Shown piece by piece: positions 18,029 to 26,794 of a DNA stretch of 64,000 nucleotides. The stretch lies in contig JBFMFY010000001.1 of assembly GCA_040751955.1 (NCBI GenBank), forward strand, positions 62,001 through 126,000. The letters run 5' to 3'. Positions within the stretch are counted from its first letter, which is position 1, and each line of letters opens with the position of its first letter. The notes under the pieces are model-generated. The model did no database searches. It was not told the origin of the DNA and saw only the letters and a list, made by a program, of their open reading frames with translations. This DNA comes from SpSt-333 sp040751955 (GTDB taxonomy: Bacteria; Bacteroidota; Ignavibacteria; UBA10030; UBA8401). Made by a program: the position numbers and the translations under genes.

Positions 18029-19562
18029 TATCGATTGTCAGTTGATAAAAATATACACCGTTACTCACGAATTCATTCTTTTCGTTTCTTCCGTTCCAGA
18101 TCTCGTCATGTTCTCGGTTCGGTTCACGCAGAACATTTTGCACGATTGTCTTCACGAGGTTCATCCCATAATCAAAAATTCTCAGATTTACTTCTACACT
18201 GCCCGGCTTTCCGGTGGTATAATGAATTCGCACGATCTCATCATCCGGCGCAAACGGATTGGGATACGCGTATGTGTCTGTTTTTAAAGCGAGAGATTGA
18301 GATGCGTGAATGATGTTCCAGTTACTTCCAAACGGATTCGATGCATTATCAATTGTCGTTACAGTGCCATCCACTCCGCCAAACCACGCAGTGTCACCAT
18401 GCGCTGCTGCGGAGTAAAATGCGGTTTGAGTATATCGTTGACGATTCATCGGATCATAGATCGTTCCAGTTTTAATCCACGACGCGCCGAAATCGCTTGA
18501 ACGAAAAATTCCGTTGTCGGTCGGGATATAGACGACATCCCCTTTGAATCCAAAATTATGTGGAAACTCTTGCAGCAAAGTCTGTTTCCACGTCATCCCT
18601 CCGTCGTCGGAATAACTCACGCCACGTACTTCTGTATTGTCGTTCGCATTGATGGTTGCTGCCCACATGATCTTCTTCGATCCTGTCTGTTGATGTCCGA
18701 GTGCAACCACAAAATTCCCGCTGATAGGCTGGATCTGATTTTGTTTTGTAAATCGAACCCACGATTTGCCATTGTCGGTAGTTTTATTGATTCCTCCTGC
18801 TGTACCGATCCAGATAGTGGAATCATTCTCAGCGAACACGGAAAATGCGCGATGGTTCAGATTTTCCCTTAGTCCGAGCGCGCCTCCGCTTGGGGAAAGA
18901 TCGAAAGCGAGAGAGTCGTTGATAGATATTGAGTTCAAATTATCCGGTGGAATGATCACACGCTGCCACGTCTGTCCCTTGTCGGTTGATCTTCGGACCA
19001 TTCCGGCAAACGATGTAATCCACACAGCGTTGTTTGTTAATGCGATATCGTACGTAATGTTGTTGATAGCAGTCGTGATCCCCAAAGCGCGAATCGTACT
19101 TTTCGAATTCCAGAACAGCGTATCGACATTGTTTGTGTCGAGCGGCTGGGGAATCGACACCCATGTTATTCCGCCATCCGTCGAACGTTTGAATCCGCTT
19201 CCTTCCGGCAGTGATGCATCGTTGCGGATCACGGAATGAGCGGTGGCTACCCATATCTCATTGCCGCGCACTGCAATAGCAGAGACATCTTCAGTGCCGA
19301 ACTCCGGTGTGTTATAATAATTTTTCCACGATCTGCCGCCATCAATGGAACGGCTCAAACCTTTTCCCGTGCCGAGCCAAATGGTGTCGTTTTGAATGAC
19401 GATATCAGTGACAACATTGCTTGCCGGTAATGATTGAGAAACAGATGCCGATTGTAACGAAAGCGACAATGAACGGGGAATGGAAATCTGTGCAATCGCA
19501 TTGAATGAGATTGAAAGAAGAAGCAAAACAATGCGTGTGTATTTATTGAATGACGATGTCAT
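17988..19562 (-). CDS. BNR/sortilin-like propeller protein with T9SS sorting domain
   Basis: I place the start at 19562, where a signal peptide begins (MTSSFNKYTRIVLLLL, then SFNAIAQ); the longer open frame to 19733 has no plausible leader. The 524-residue product has repeated Asp-box units (LSRSIDGGRSWKNYY, KRSTDGGITWVSI, RRSTDKGQTWQRV, NKTTDNGKSWVRF, SYSDDGGMTWKQT, FRSSDFGASWIKT), the mark of a sortilin-type propeller. The C-terminal domain (YPNPFAPDDE, then LRIFDYGMNLV and GVYFYQLTI) is of the T9SS/FlgD-like kind. It should be exported across the outer membrane. It overlaps the upstream lipoprotein gene by 20 nt and the downstream PorV-like gene. Confidence 0.85.
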   Translation of the reverse strand: MTSSFNKYTRIVLLLLSISFNAIAQISIPRSLSLSLQSASVSQSLPASNVVTDIVIQNDTIWLGTGKGLSRSIDGGRSWKNYYNTPEFGTEDVSAIAVRGNEIWVATAHSVIRNDASLPEGSGFKRSTDGGITWVSIPQPLDTNNVDTLFWNSKSTIRALGITTAINNITYDIALTNNAVWITSFAGMVRRSTDKGQTWQRVIIPPDNLNSISINDSLAFDLSPSGGALGLRENLNHRAFSVFAENDSTIWIGTAGGINKTTDNGKSWVRFTKQNQIQPISGNFVVALGHQQTGSKKIMWAATINANDNTEVRGVSYSDDGGMTWKQTLLQEFPHNFGFKGDVVYIPTDNGIFRSSDFGASWIKTGTIYDPMNRQRYTQTAFYSAAAHGDTAWFGGVDGTVTTIDNASNPFGSNWNIIHASQSLALKTDTYAYPNPFAPDDEIVRIHYTTGKPGSVEVNLRIFDYGMNLVKTIVQNVLREPNREHDEIWNGRNEKNEFVSNGVYFYQLTIDNDEPRWGKILVIQ

Positions 19563-20403
19563 GCTTAACAGGAAGACTTTTTGTGTTTGCCAGATCAATT
19601 GCTTCAAAGACAAAGCGACGTGTTCCTTTCGGAACATCAGGCGGAAGAAAGAGCGTGACAGAATATTTTCCATCACCCGGGATTCTATCAGTGTTGCCGT
19701 TTCCAGCAGTATTGTCTTTGCCTCCGTCGTCAAACAGCCTAATTGGAAGACCGCGTGGATTCACAGTGTCGGGTAGTAGGTATGCATTAAAAAAAACCTG
19801 AGCAATGTCCGCTGTTCCATCTTCATCACGCACATAGGCAAAGATTTCGACTGTCTGAGGTGTAGTGCCGAGTGTTAGAGTATCCGGGACTTGAACTGAA
19901 TCAATGACCGGATTTCTGTTATTTCGGGTGACAGTGTAGAATGTTGTAATTGTGGGACTTGTTGCCTGCGAATTGCCCCCTTCAACCGATACGATCAATT
20001 TTCCGTAGTAACTACGTTTAACAGAAAAATCTACGGATCCGGAGTATATGCTGTCTCCGCCGATAACATCCGGAAAAATTCCTTCGTCATTAAGAGAAGC
20101 AAAACCTATTGAAGAATTATTCTGAAACACTTTGATAGATGTCGAAAGAGAAATTTGATTTCTATTTCGATTAGCTTTTACAAATACATTTGTGGCGAGA
20201 GAAATATTATCATTGGGTGTTTGCGCACCGTTGACGAATATTGAATCTGTATTGACACTGTCCGGCGTGATGGTGATCGATGATACTGTCAATGTCTCTA
20301 CCGTCGGTTCGATTACAGAAGAATCTTCAAGCGAGCACTGCAGGTTGATGACGGCAAGTAGAGCCGCTAAGGTAAGAAGAGTATGTCGAGTTGATTTCAT
20401 CAT
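19543..20403 (-). CDS. Lipoprotein with choice-of-anchor-X-like Asp loops
   Basis: The start is the ATG at 20403 or the next ATG at 20400; a TTG at 20406 also opens the frame. A lipoprotein signal follows (LAALLAVINLQC, with lipidated Cys at about residue 24). The remaining 260 or so residues hold two similar units, each with an Asp/Gly loop ending in a G-D-x-x-Y-S element (SLNDEGIFPDVIGGDSIYSG and the later FDDGGKDNTAGNG with PGDGKYSVTL), the pattern of choice-of-anchor X or Ig-like surface domains. No catalytic residues are visible. It heads the minus-strand surface/glycan chain. A terminator-type hairpin lies directly in front of the start codon, leaving little room for a ribosome-binding site. 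Confidence 0.75.
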   Translation of the reverse strand: MMKSTRHTLLTLAALLAVINLQCSLEDSSVIEPTVETLTVSSITITPDSVNTDSIFVNGAQTPNDNISLATNVFVKANRNRNQISLSTSIKVFQNNSSIGFASLNDEGIFPDVIGGDSIYSGSVDFSVKRSYYGKLIVSVEGGNSQATSPTITTFYTVTRNNRNPVIDSVQVPDTLTLGTTPQTVEIFAYVRDEDGTADIAQVFFNAYLLPDTVNPRGLPIRLFDDGGKDNTAGNGNTDRIPGDGKYSVTLFLPPDVPKGTRRFVFEAIDLANTKSLPVKHDIVIQ

Positions 20404-20404
20404 C

Positions 20405-20433
20405 AAAAAAAAACCGAGGCTTTATCCTCGGTT
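20405..20433 (-). terminator. Intrinsic terminator abutting the lipoprotein start codon
   Basis: On the minus strand: an 8-bp perfect stem aaccgagg / cctcggtt (20433-20426 with 20419-20412), loop of six bases, then a run of T reaching the ATG at 20403. It ends the upstream envelope operon (28848 to 20573), yet its T-run touches the next gene, so it may also influence that gene's expression. Confidence 0.85.
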
Positions 20434-20572
20434 CCTGATAAAGCAGTCTGCAATGAAAAAGTTGTTGAGTGCTATAAAACTGACAATTACTTCGTATCGA
20501 ACTTTTCTATGGCTGACTGCCTGTTGTTAATGATTCTGGACTATGATACCGAAATTTCGCCCGATTGTCAAA

Positions 20573-21511
20573 CTAAAAACTGATGTTGAATGGGGAGGGA
20601 GCAAAACAGACGATAAGAATTCCATATGTAATCCAACCGATCAATTTTCTGTTCTGATCCAACTCAGTTTCATCGTTAACCGGGGGGTGATACAATTTTA
20701 CAAAAAAGAATAAGATCAAAGCCCAGAATAACCATCCCGACCAGCCGTAGGGAGATCCGACGCCCAATTCGGGAAGCCAGCCGATAACTCCCATCGAAAG
20801 AATTATTACGAATGCAATGCGCGAAATGATCTTGTGCTGATCGCCAAACATTGCATACGACAAATGTCCGCCGTCCAACTGTCCGACAGGGATCAGATTC
20901 ATTGCAGTAACGAACAAGCCAAACCATCCTGTGATTAAGAACGGATAGTGATACATCTCGGTCATTGGCGGAATGAATTCGCGCGTGGGATCAGTTAGTG
21001 AGAGCGAGAAAAAATTGTACAGCATCGACGATCCGAATTCGAGTGCAACTCCCCCTTCTTGTCCCGTTCCGGAAAAATATTCGGGATGGATCTGCAAAAT
21101 AAATTCTTTGCCTGGGAGATGAGTAAATCCATAGATCAACACTCCTAAGGTTGCGATAAACCCGGCGATTGGTCCCGCCACACCGATGTCGAACATCGCT
21201 TTCTTTGAAGGAATAGGAGAGGTTGTCCTGATTACAGCACCGAACGTACCGAAATTGAGAAATCCGGGCAATGAGGGAGAGGGAATATAATACGGTAATG
21301 TTGCGCTCACTCCGTGATAGCGCGCTGCAAAGTAATGTCCGAACTCATGGCAGGTGAGTATGAACAATATTGAAAGTGAGTAGGGAAGCCCTGCCGTAAA
21401 GTTGTACAGATCAAACGGATCGAGATTTAGCCACGAGACTCCGGCAACCGTTGTTGTAAAGAATGTGATGATGAAAAGTGTACTGTGTATGATTATTTGC
21501 TTTATAGTCAT
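20573..21511 (-). CDS. Site-2 protease family (M50) membrane metalloprotease
   Basis: This 312-residue polytopic protein carries the S2P zinc motif HEFGH (residues 55-59) inside a hydrophobic segment, and the third-ligand motif NLIPVGQLDGGH (205-216). A Gly-rich central segment (FDIGVAGPIAGFIATLGV) matches the family core. Such enzymes cut transmembrane substrates within the membrane; many in Bacteroidota are uncharacterised paralogues of RseP. There is no PDZ domain, which separates it from RseP proper. It is the last gene of an eight-gene envelope operon and begins 2 nt after its neighbour. A substrate within that operon is possible but not shown. Confidence 0.88.
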   Translation of the reverse strand: MTIKQIIIHSTLFIITFFTTTVAGVSWLNLDPFDLYNFTAGLPYSLSILFILTCHEFGHYFAARYHGVSATLPYYIPSPSLPGFLNFGTFGAVIRTTSPIPSKKAMFDIGVAGPIAGFIATLGVLIYGFTHLPGKEFILQIHPEYFSGTGQEGGVALEFGSSMLYNFFSLSLTDPTREFIPPMTEMYHYPFLITGWFGLFVTAMNLIPVGQLDGGHLSYAMFGDQHKIISRIAFVIILSMGVIGWLPELGVGSPYGWSGWLFWALILFFFVKLYHPPVNDETELDQNRKLIGWITYGILIVCFAPSPFNISF

Positions 21512-21513
21512 AA

Positions 21514-22332
21514 TTAAAGATCGATGTTGAATCCGATTCCGGAATACTCATCCTTTTGATCGTAGTATTCGCCGTGAATGCTGTTGCCGTTGTGATAAAT
21601 GAAATACAACTGAGTTCCTCTTCCGTTCCAATTCCCGATTTTTATTCCCGTCTGCAATTCATGCCGTGGTCTCATTCCTGTAACGGTGAATTGATATGCT
21701 GCGTAGAGATTGATCGCCTTCGTCACCGAGTAATGTATTTCTGATCCAACATAGAGTAATGACTTTGGTATTGACGTCGGATCGACGTGCCAGAGATATA
21801 CAGATCCGATATAGAAACGTAGCATATCATCCGGTTCATACCCGACTGTCAGATCGAAAAATTCTCTGCTGTACACTCGCGGACTCAATCCATCTTTCCA
21901 TACTCCTGTCGGTCCGTCATAGTGTCCATCCACAAAATGCGCACTGATGTGGCTTAATCGCAATCGTGTTGTGAACACTCCGAGTTCGAATGTATCGCGA
22001 TAACTTGTATTGAATCCGAACAGGTAATCAACTGCATCAACCGGAAAATGGAAATTTTTTTCTCCGCGAAGAAGTGTGTATGTGAAAAAGTCTGAACCGA
22101 TCGTCAGCAAGCGTCGTTTGTTCTCGTATTGATATCGTATGAGATCGATGGAATTCCCTATATCCAGCCGCAATCTGTTGTTGTTGGAATGCCAGATAAG
22201 TCCGACGCGCGGTTCAAATGTGTTTGCAACGAGTGGCCTAAAATTAAGCGGTCCATTGTAAAACGCAAAACCTTCACCTTGAGAAAACAACAGAGAAGAG
22301 AAAAAAATAGAGAGCAGTGCAAACTTTTTCAT
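21514..22332 (-). CDS. Outer-membrane beta-barrel protein, DUF1207-like
   Basis: The start at 22332 gives a clean signal peptide (MKKFALLSIFFSSLLFSQ) and an ATGA overlap with the upstream hydrolase gene. The 272-residue product opens with NFRPLVANTFEPRVGLIW, which recalls the DUF1207 family of lipoprotein-lacking outer-membrane proteins, and then alternates beta strands rich in Tyr, Phe and Arg, ending FNIDL. I read it as a barrel. The DUF1207 assignment comes from memory of the family pattern and is tentative. Its operon position points to a role in exporting, modifying or sensing an envelope glycan. Confidence 0.65.
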   Translation of the reverse strand: MKKFALLSIFFSSLLFSQGEGFAFYNGPLNFRPLVANTFEPRVGLIWHSNNNRLRLDIGNSIDLIRYQYENKRRLLTIGSDFFTYTLLRGEKNFHFPVDAVDYLFGFNTSYRDTFELGVFTTRLRLSHISAHFVDGHYDGPTGVWKDGLSPRVYSREFFDLTVGYEPDDMLRFYIGSVYLWHVDPTSIPKSLLYVGSEIHYSVTKAINLYAAYQFTVTGMRPRHELQTGIKIGNWNGRGTQLYFIYHNGNSIHGEYYDQKDEYSGIGFNIDL

Positions 22333-23939
22333 TCCGGTGAAATCCAGATCGGGTTCGTGTAACAAAATCCATGACGGTCAGTCCCTTGTCCGTCGGTTGT
22401 AAATCCTTCCGCTCTAATATACGAAAATGAGGAAACAGTTTCCCACTCGGAAATGGTGTGGATTGCGTACGGATCAGGAAAGGTGTTCTGTTCGATCAAT
22501 ATTTTTTCTTTTTTTCCGATTGTTCCGATATACACAATGATCGAAGTGAAGCGGCCGAACTCGGCAGACGTTTGTGCTTTAATTTTGAGAATGAATTTTT
22601 CTCCCCGTACCGTATCGCCGATTTTTCCATTGCCATTCTGATCTGTCTCAACTTCGATGACGATGAACGGTCCATTTGTAATGACGGAACGCCCCCGTTT
22701 TAGAGCGGCAATGACGGCGTTTTCATTCGGTGAGGAGAAGAGTGCGGTTTTCATCTTACCGAACAATTGAGTCTCTTTTTCCTTTATTGCAAAGAAAGGA
22801 ATGCCGATCTGAATAAACCTGTTGAAATTTCCGTGCGCGTCGTTTCCCGCCGCAATAAATTTTTTCTCTCCCTTCAATAGCAACCACTTCCATACATCAA
22901 GACCGTTCCTGAACGAATCGGAAAGTTCGCCGTTCAGGATCTGAATGCCGTCCAATCCCGTCGAAGCCATATCACCTTTCGTCCATTCGCCGCGATTCAA
23001 CAACAGGCTCTGAAGAAAAGGTACCTCTTCAGTAGGATGACCGGCATAGGCAGCAACCGGCATCTCCTTGTTGTTCAGAACAGAGGGGACAGTGTGTTCA
23101 CACTTGGTCTGCAACCATTTTTCAGCGCCGTCGCCGGAACCGTGAAAAAATTTTCTGTTGCCAAACAGAAGCAGATGAACTGTGCGCCCATCCGCATTTT
23201 CGCATGATACTTCTTCACCACGCACAACTGCAAAATTTTGCTCATGGTGGTTGACGTCGGCAATTTCAGATTGAAAGTCTTGCCATTTTGGGAGTGTGGG
23301 ATCGTTGACGAGATACGAATCGATGGAATCATCGAGATCGTACGAATGATCGGTGACGCAGAAGTATGAAAGTCCCATCGCTTTGCACAACGCCGGTGAT
23401 GCGCCGATCGGAGATCCGAATTCGACCTGATCTTCGGTGTACGTTGAATGTGTATGGACATCGCCGAAGATCCATCCCGGGATCGAAGGGAGAGGAGTGC
23501 GCGACCGATAGACGTTCAATGGTTTTTTTGTTGATGTGCGGTGATTATTATTAAGAATGGTTTTTATTTTTCCATTCTGCTTGATCGTCATTTCTACATC
23601 TACTTTAAGGTGACCGTATGTTTCGGAAAAATCATCCTTAAAGAAAATTTCTGTGACCTTCCACCAGTATTTTGATTCTATACGAATCGGGTGATCTGGC
23701 TGGACGGTTTCAGAAAGGATGAATTTTCCATTCTGCCGCACAGTGATTTGTACTGAAATGATTTCAAACGGATACACGTGAGCATCTTTTGCCAACAACA
23801 AGATCGGAAGCGGCTTGTCGGGATCCAATCGGTGCGGGGCGTCCGTTAGGATTTCCGGCTCCGGTTTTTTCAAGAAACTGAAAAAATATTTGAAACGATA
23901 ATGCGTTTCAGCATACAGGAAGATTGGAGGAAATATCAT
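22329..23939 (-). CDS. PHP-domain metallohydrolase, CehA/McbA type
   Basis: This 536-residue protein has a beta-rich N-terminal region (about 40-145) followed by a PHP hydrolase domain starting at GWIFGDVHTHSTYTED (His 162 and 164), with YFCVTDHSY (TDH 196-198) and later FIAAGNDAHGNFN. These are the metal ligands of the CehA/McbA group, which hydrolyses esters, lactams or phosphate bonds. The C-terminal part (about 430-536) is again beta-rich, with GRSVITNGPFIVIEVE as in other members. No classical signal peptide is visible, although the first 22 residues are aromatic and hydrophobic. It lies 10 nt after the glycosyltransferase gene and overlaps the barrel gene by 4 nt. Substrate unknown. Confidence 0.82.
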   Translation of the reverse strand: MIFPPIFLYAETHYRFKYFFSFLKKPEPEILTDAPHRLDPDKPLPILLLAKDAHVYPFEIISVQITVRQNGKFILSETVQPDHPIRIESKYWWKVTEIFFKDDFSETYGHLKVDVEMTIKQNGKIKTILNNNHRTSTKKPLNVYRSRTPLPSIPGWIFGDVHTHSTYTEDQVEFGSPIGASPALCKAMGLSYFCVTDHSYDLDDSIDSYLVNDPTLPKWQDFQSEIADVNHHEQNFAVVRGEEVSCENADGRTVHLLLFGNRKFFHGSGDGAEKWLQTKCEHTVPSVLNNKEMPVAAYAGHPTEEVPFLQSLLLNRGEWTKGDMASTGLDGIQILNGELSDSFRNGLDVWKWLLLKGEKKFIAAGNDAHGNFNRFIQIGIPFFAIKEKETQLFGKMKTALFSSPNENAVIAALKRGRSVITNGPFIVIEVETDQNGNGKIGDTVRGEKFILKIKAQTSAEFGRFTSIIVYIGTIGKKEKILIEQNTFPDPYAIHTISEWETVSSFSYIRAEGFTTDGQGTDRHGFCYTNPIWISPE

Positions 23940-23949
23940 CGGGATTTTT

Positions 23950-25026
23950 CTATTGGTTCAACAAATGGCGAATCCGCTGCTGCAATATGGATGGATCGTA
24001 CTTCATTGCGGAAAAGCCGGAATATTCAGCTGACCGTGTCAGCGCACGTTCAAGATTAAACTCCGCCTGGCTTTCACAATAACAGATCTTGTTCTTCATC
24101 AACTCAGATGCAAGATATTCCTGCTCTGTCTGCTGCGGCGTCGGAATCAGTATCGCTTTCGCACCAACAAATGAAAGATCCATGACTGTACTATGTCCCG
24201 GACGCGAGATGATCATCCGCGACGAGGCAACCAGTTGAGACATTTCGCGTCCCGAAACTGCATTGATCATTGTGATATTCGGAGTCACTTTCATCATTGT
24301 GTTTTGTTCGGGCTTTCCACGCGCAAAGACTGCGACAAGTGAAGTATTCTTCAACTGTTCAAGGATCATTTCTTCAAAGATTGTCCGCTGCGGTTCAGGA
24401 CCCGATAGGATAACAAGCACGTCGATACTCTTTTCGATCTCCAGCCGTTCCAATCTCGTAAGCGGTCCGATGTAGTATGTGTTGTTCGGTAATTTCTTAG
24501 GACGAGCCAATTCGCCTGCAATATTTACAACGCCGGGAAAATCGGGCACCCATACTTCATCGTAGTTGTTACATTTCATCCGGTTAACGAATCGAACAAC
24601 TCCGCGGCTCCATTGCAGCCACGGTGGAACCATAATGTTCAGCTGATGGATGACAAATATAGATGGAACTTTATTTGAATAAGCACCAAAGCGATTATCG
24701 GAGATGACGGCATCAATTTTATATTTATCAATCAATGACTCCAAAACTTTGTGTTCCTTTGAAAACCCGTTGAGAATGGAAGGGAGCTGAACGATAATTG
24801 CACGTGTCAACGACTGTGTTGCCGAATAGTGAACGGAATATCCGGGAAATCGGATAAATTCCAAATGCGGAAACTCTTTTCGCAGCAAGTCATACGGACG
24901 ATTATCTGCTCCGATTATTACTTCGGCATTCTGGCGAAGCAATTCGTTGATGATGGCGATGCTTCGTGTTGCGTGACCTAAGCCCCAATCAAGCGGTGCA
25001 ACAAGGATTCGTTTCTTCCGGCTCAT
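23950..25026 (-). CDS. GT-B glycosyltransferase, MJ1255/MurG-like
   Basis: This 358-residue protein begins KKRILVAPLDWGLGHATRSI, with the Gly-loop HATR typical of the MJ1255 and MurG-related group, and has a C-terminal half containing VLVILSGPEPQRTIFEEMIL and RMIISRPGHSTVMDLSFVGA, the donor-binding region. Family members transfer sugars to lipid-linked acceptors, so a membrane glycolipid is the likely product. The start overlaps the deacetylase stop as ATGA. It belongs to the operon with two GT2 enzymes and a flippase-like protein. Confidence 0.82.
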   Translation of the reverse strand: MSRKKRILVAPLDWGLGHATRSIAIINELLRQNAEVIIGADNRPYDLLRKEFPHLEFIRFPGYSVHYSATQSLTRAIIVQLPSILNGFSKEHKVLESLIDKYKIDAVISDNRFGAYSNKVPSIFVIHQLNIMVPPWLQWSRGVVRFVNRMKCNNYDEVWVPDFPGVVNIAGELARPKKLPNNTYYIGPLTRLERLEIEKSIDVLVILSGPEPQRTIFEEMILEQLKNTSLVAVFARGKPEQNTMMKVTPNITMINAVSGREMSQLVASSRMIISRPGHSTVMDLSFVGAKAILIPTPQQTEQEYLASELMKNKICYCESQAEFNLERALTRSAEYSGFSAMKYDPSILQQRIRHLLNQ

Positions 25027-25643
25027 CGGATTGCTCCGAATTCAAATCCAAGGTGTTGTATTTCGGTAATCGTCCGGTTCAAGACATTGGTTATTTTATG
25101 AAATGTCAAATCGTTATCATGAAAGACGAGTATCGATCCTTTCCGCAGTTTCGAAATAGCAGTCGAAACGATCTTATCGTCAGACCAATTTCTGAAATCG
25201 CCCGTCAAGCAACTCCACATCACAAGTACGAAATTGAGTTCTTTTGCTGCCGCTATCGTGTTCCACGAAAAAAAACCAAACGGAGGGCGAAAGAGTCGGA
25301 TTTTTTGGTTCGTCATCGATTGGAGCAGATGCTGAGTTTTCAGAATTTCTTCTTTTGTGCGCTCTTTGGAAAACGCAAGTGTCCGCGTATGCGTGTATGC
25401 GTGGATGCCGATGGAATGTTCTTCTTCAACGATGCGTCGTACGATCTGTTCATTACCTGGAATATTTTTCCCTGTCAAAAAAAATGTGGCACGGATATTC
25501 ATCTTTTTGCATACATCCAGCACCAATGGAGTTGCAGCAGGGTGCGGTCCATCGTCGAATGTGAGAAAGATTTTTTGTGACGGCATCCGCCACACCAATG
25601 AAGGGAAGAGCATCCGATGAATCATTCCGGTATGTGTGATCAT
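25023..25643 (-). CDS. Polysaccharide deacetylase (NodB-type carbohydrate esterase 4)
   Basis: The start at 25643 is chosen because ATGA overlaps the upstream GT2 gene's stop; the open frame extending to 25967 lies wholly inside that GT2 gene and is a shadow. The 206-residue product has all five NodB motifs: TFDDGPHP (28-35), HAYTH (81-85), RPPFG (119-123), WSCLTGDF and LVFHDN (172-177). It should remove N-acetyl groups from a hexosamine using the Asp/His/His metal site. No signal peptide is seen, which suggests action on a lipid-linked intermediate at the inner membrane or cytoplasm, as for the deacetylases acting on undecaprenyl-linked sugars. That is inference. Confidence 0.9.
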   Translation of the reverse strand: MITHTGMIHRMLFPSLVWRMPSQKIFLTFDDGPHPAATPLVLDVCKKMNIRATFFLTGKNIPGNEQIVRRIVEEEHSIGIHAYTHTRTLAFSKERTKEEILKTQHLLQSMTNQKIRLFRPPFGFFSWNTIAAAKELNFVLVMWSCLTGDFRNWSDDKIVSTAISKLRKGSILVFHDNDLTFHKITNVLNRTITEIQHLGFEFGAIR

Positions 25644-26794
25644 GAAGCGGATTCCTTTTTCATGGTACGATCTTTCCATTCGAATGAAAAAAAGTATCCG
25701 CCAATCGTAGCAACAAGGATCATCGGAATGTGAATAACAGCTGTCGGAATGAAATACTTCATCGCTTCGCGCGTCCCTGTGAGATGTGTAAATCTTCTCA
25801 TGGTAATGTAATCCATTAAAAATTTTACGATCACCACTATCCACGGGACAATGTTCATCTGAATGAGTGTTAACGGAAGCATTATCGTCAATGTGACAAA
25901 CATGACAAACGTTGCAATCATAAACAACATCATGTATGGCGGATAATAAGCAGTTTGTCCAACCCATCTCAATCGTTGGTGGAGCATTTCACGGAACGAC
26001 ATGGCGGGTTGCGTAATAATAGTTGATTCGGGTGAGAGTGCAAATCGCGGTCTCCATCGTCTGCTGTGAGTAATTTTTTGCGCCAGCAGTGAATCGTCGC
26101 CGCTATTAATGTGCTTTAACGATTCGAATCCTCCTTCGGTCTCAAACGCCTCCCTGCGAAATGCCATGTTGCTGCCGTTACTGATGAGCATGCGTTCCCA
26201 CCCAATCGCACCGGCGGCAATGGCAGTGTACGAAAGGAAATCCAGAAACTGAATTCCCCAGAACAGACGGTGCTGATTCTTATTTTTTTCAAATACTGTC
26301 AATCCTGTTACAACTCCGACATTTGCATCAAAATACGACATGACTGATGTGACCCATTTTTTTGGTGCGATGCAATCTGCATCGGTAGTAAGGATAATCG
26401 AACCGGATGCGTGCTGCATGCCGTGTGCAAGTGCTCTTATTTTGGGTGATGTAATATCGGTAAACTCTGAAGTTGCGACAAGCAAAACAGGAATTGGTGA
26501 TCGCTGAGCGATACGCCGAACGATTTCCGCGGTAGCATCGGTCGATTGATCGTCAATGACGATGATGGATAGTTTTTCCTGAGGATAGTGCTGGTTCAAA
26601 AGTGAAAAGAGGCAGCGCTCGATGTTTTTTTCCTCGTTCCGTGCCGGAATAATGATTGTCACCGGAACCTGTTCAGTTGCTGTTCCGGGTGAAAGTTTTT
26701 TCAGTCCGCGAAAAAAGAAAAAGATTCTGTGTGCATAGATAATTATGAGAATTGAAAGAAGCAGTGAGCCGTATGTTACAATGTTCTCTACCAT
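25640..26794 (-). CDS. Processive-type glycosyltransferase family 2, membrane anchored
   Basis: With the start at 26794 (overlapping the flippase gene's stop by 7 nt) the product has 384 residues: one N-terminal transmembrane helix, then the GT-A fold with VTIIIPARNEEKNIE (45-59), IVIDDQSTD (78-86), TTDADC (136-141), SGDDS (231-235) and QRLRW (273-277), and three or four C-terminal transmembrane segments. The D/DxD/D/QxxRW set is complete, the pattern of chitin/cellulose/hyaluronan synthase-like enzymes. It should transfer a sugar from the cytoplasm to a membrane acceptor or a growing chain. A second, less complete GT2 enzyme is encoded two genes upstream. Confidence 0.9.
   Translation of the reverse strand: MVENIVTYGSLLLSILIIIYAHRIFFFFRGLKKLSPGTATEQVPVTIIIPARNEEKNIERCLFSLLNQHYPQEKLSIIVIDDQSTDATAEIVRRIAQRSPIPVLLVATSEFTDITSPKIRALAHGMQHASGSIILTTDADCIAPKKWVTSVMSYFDANVGVVTGLTVFEKNKNQHRLFWGIQFLDFLSYTAIAAGAIGWERMLISNGSNMAFRREAFETEGGFESLKHINSGDDSLLAQKITHSRRWRPRFALSPESTIITQPAMSFREMLHQRLRWVGQTAYYPPYMMLFMIATFVMFVTLTIMLPLTLIQMNIVPWIVVIVKFLMDYITMRRFTHLTGTREAMKYFIPTAVIHIPMILVATIGGYFFSFEWKDRTMKKESAS

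Noticed and set aside
17054..19562. Possible frameshift between the PorV-like gene and the propeller gene, because of their overlap
   Set aside because: Each product has its own signal peptide and a complete domain end, so they are two genes.
19563..19733. Longer start for the minus-strand propeller protein
   Set aside because: The signal peptide begins at 19562, and the extra stretch overlaps the upstream lipoprotein gene and reads as noise.
25644..25967. N-terminal extension of the polysaccharide deacetylase frame
   Set aside because: It lies entirely inside the GT2 gene, is rich in His, Ser, Asp and Cys without family similarity, and an ATGA-coupled ATG exists at 25643.
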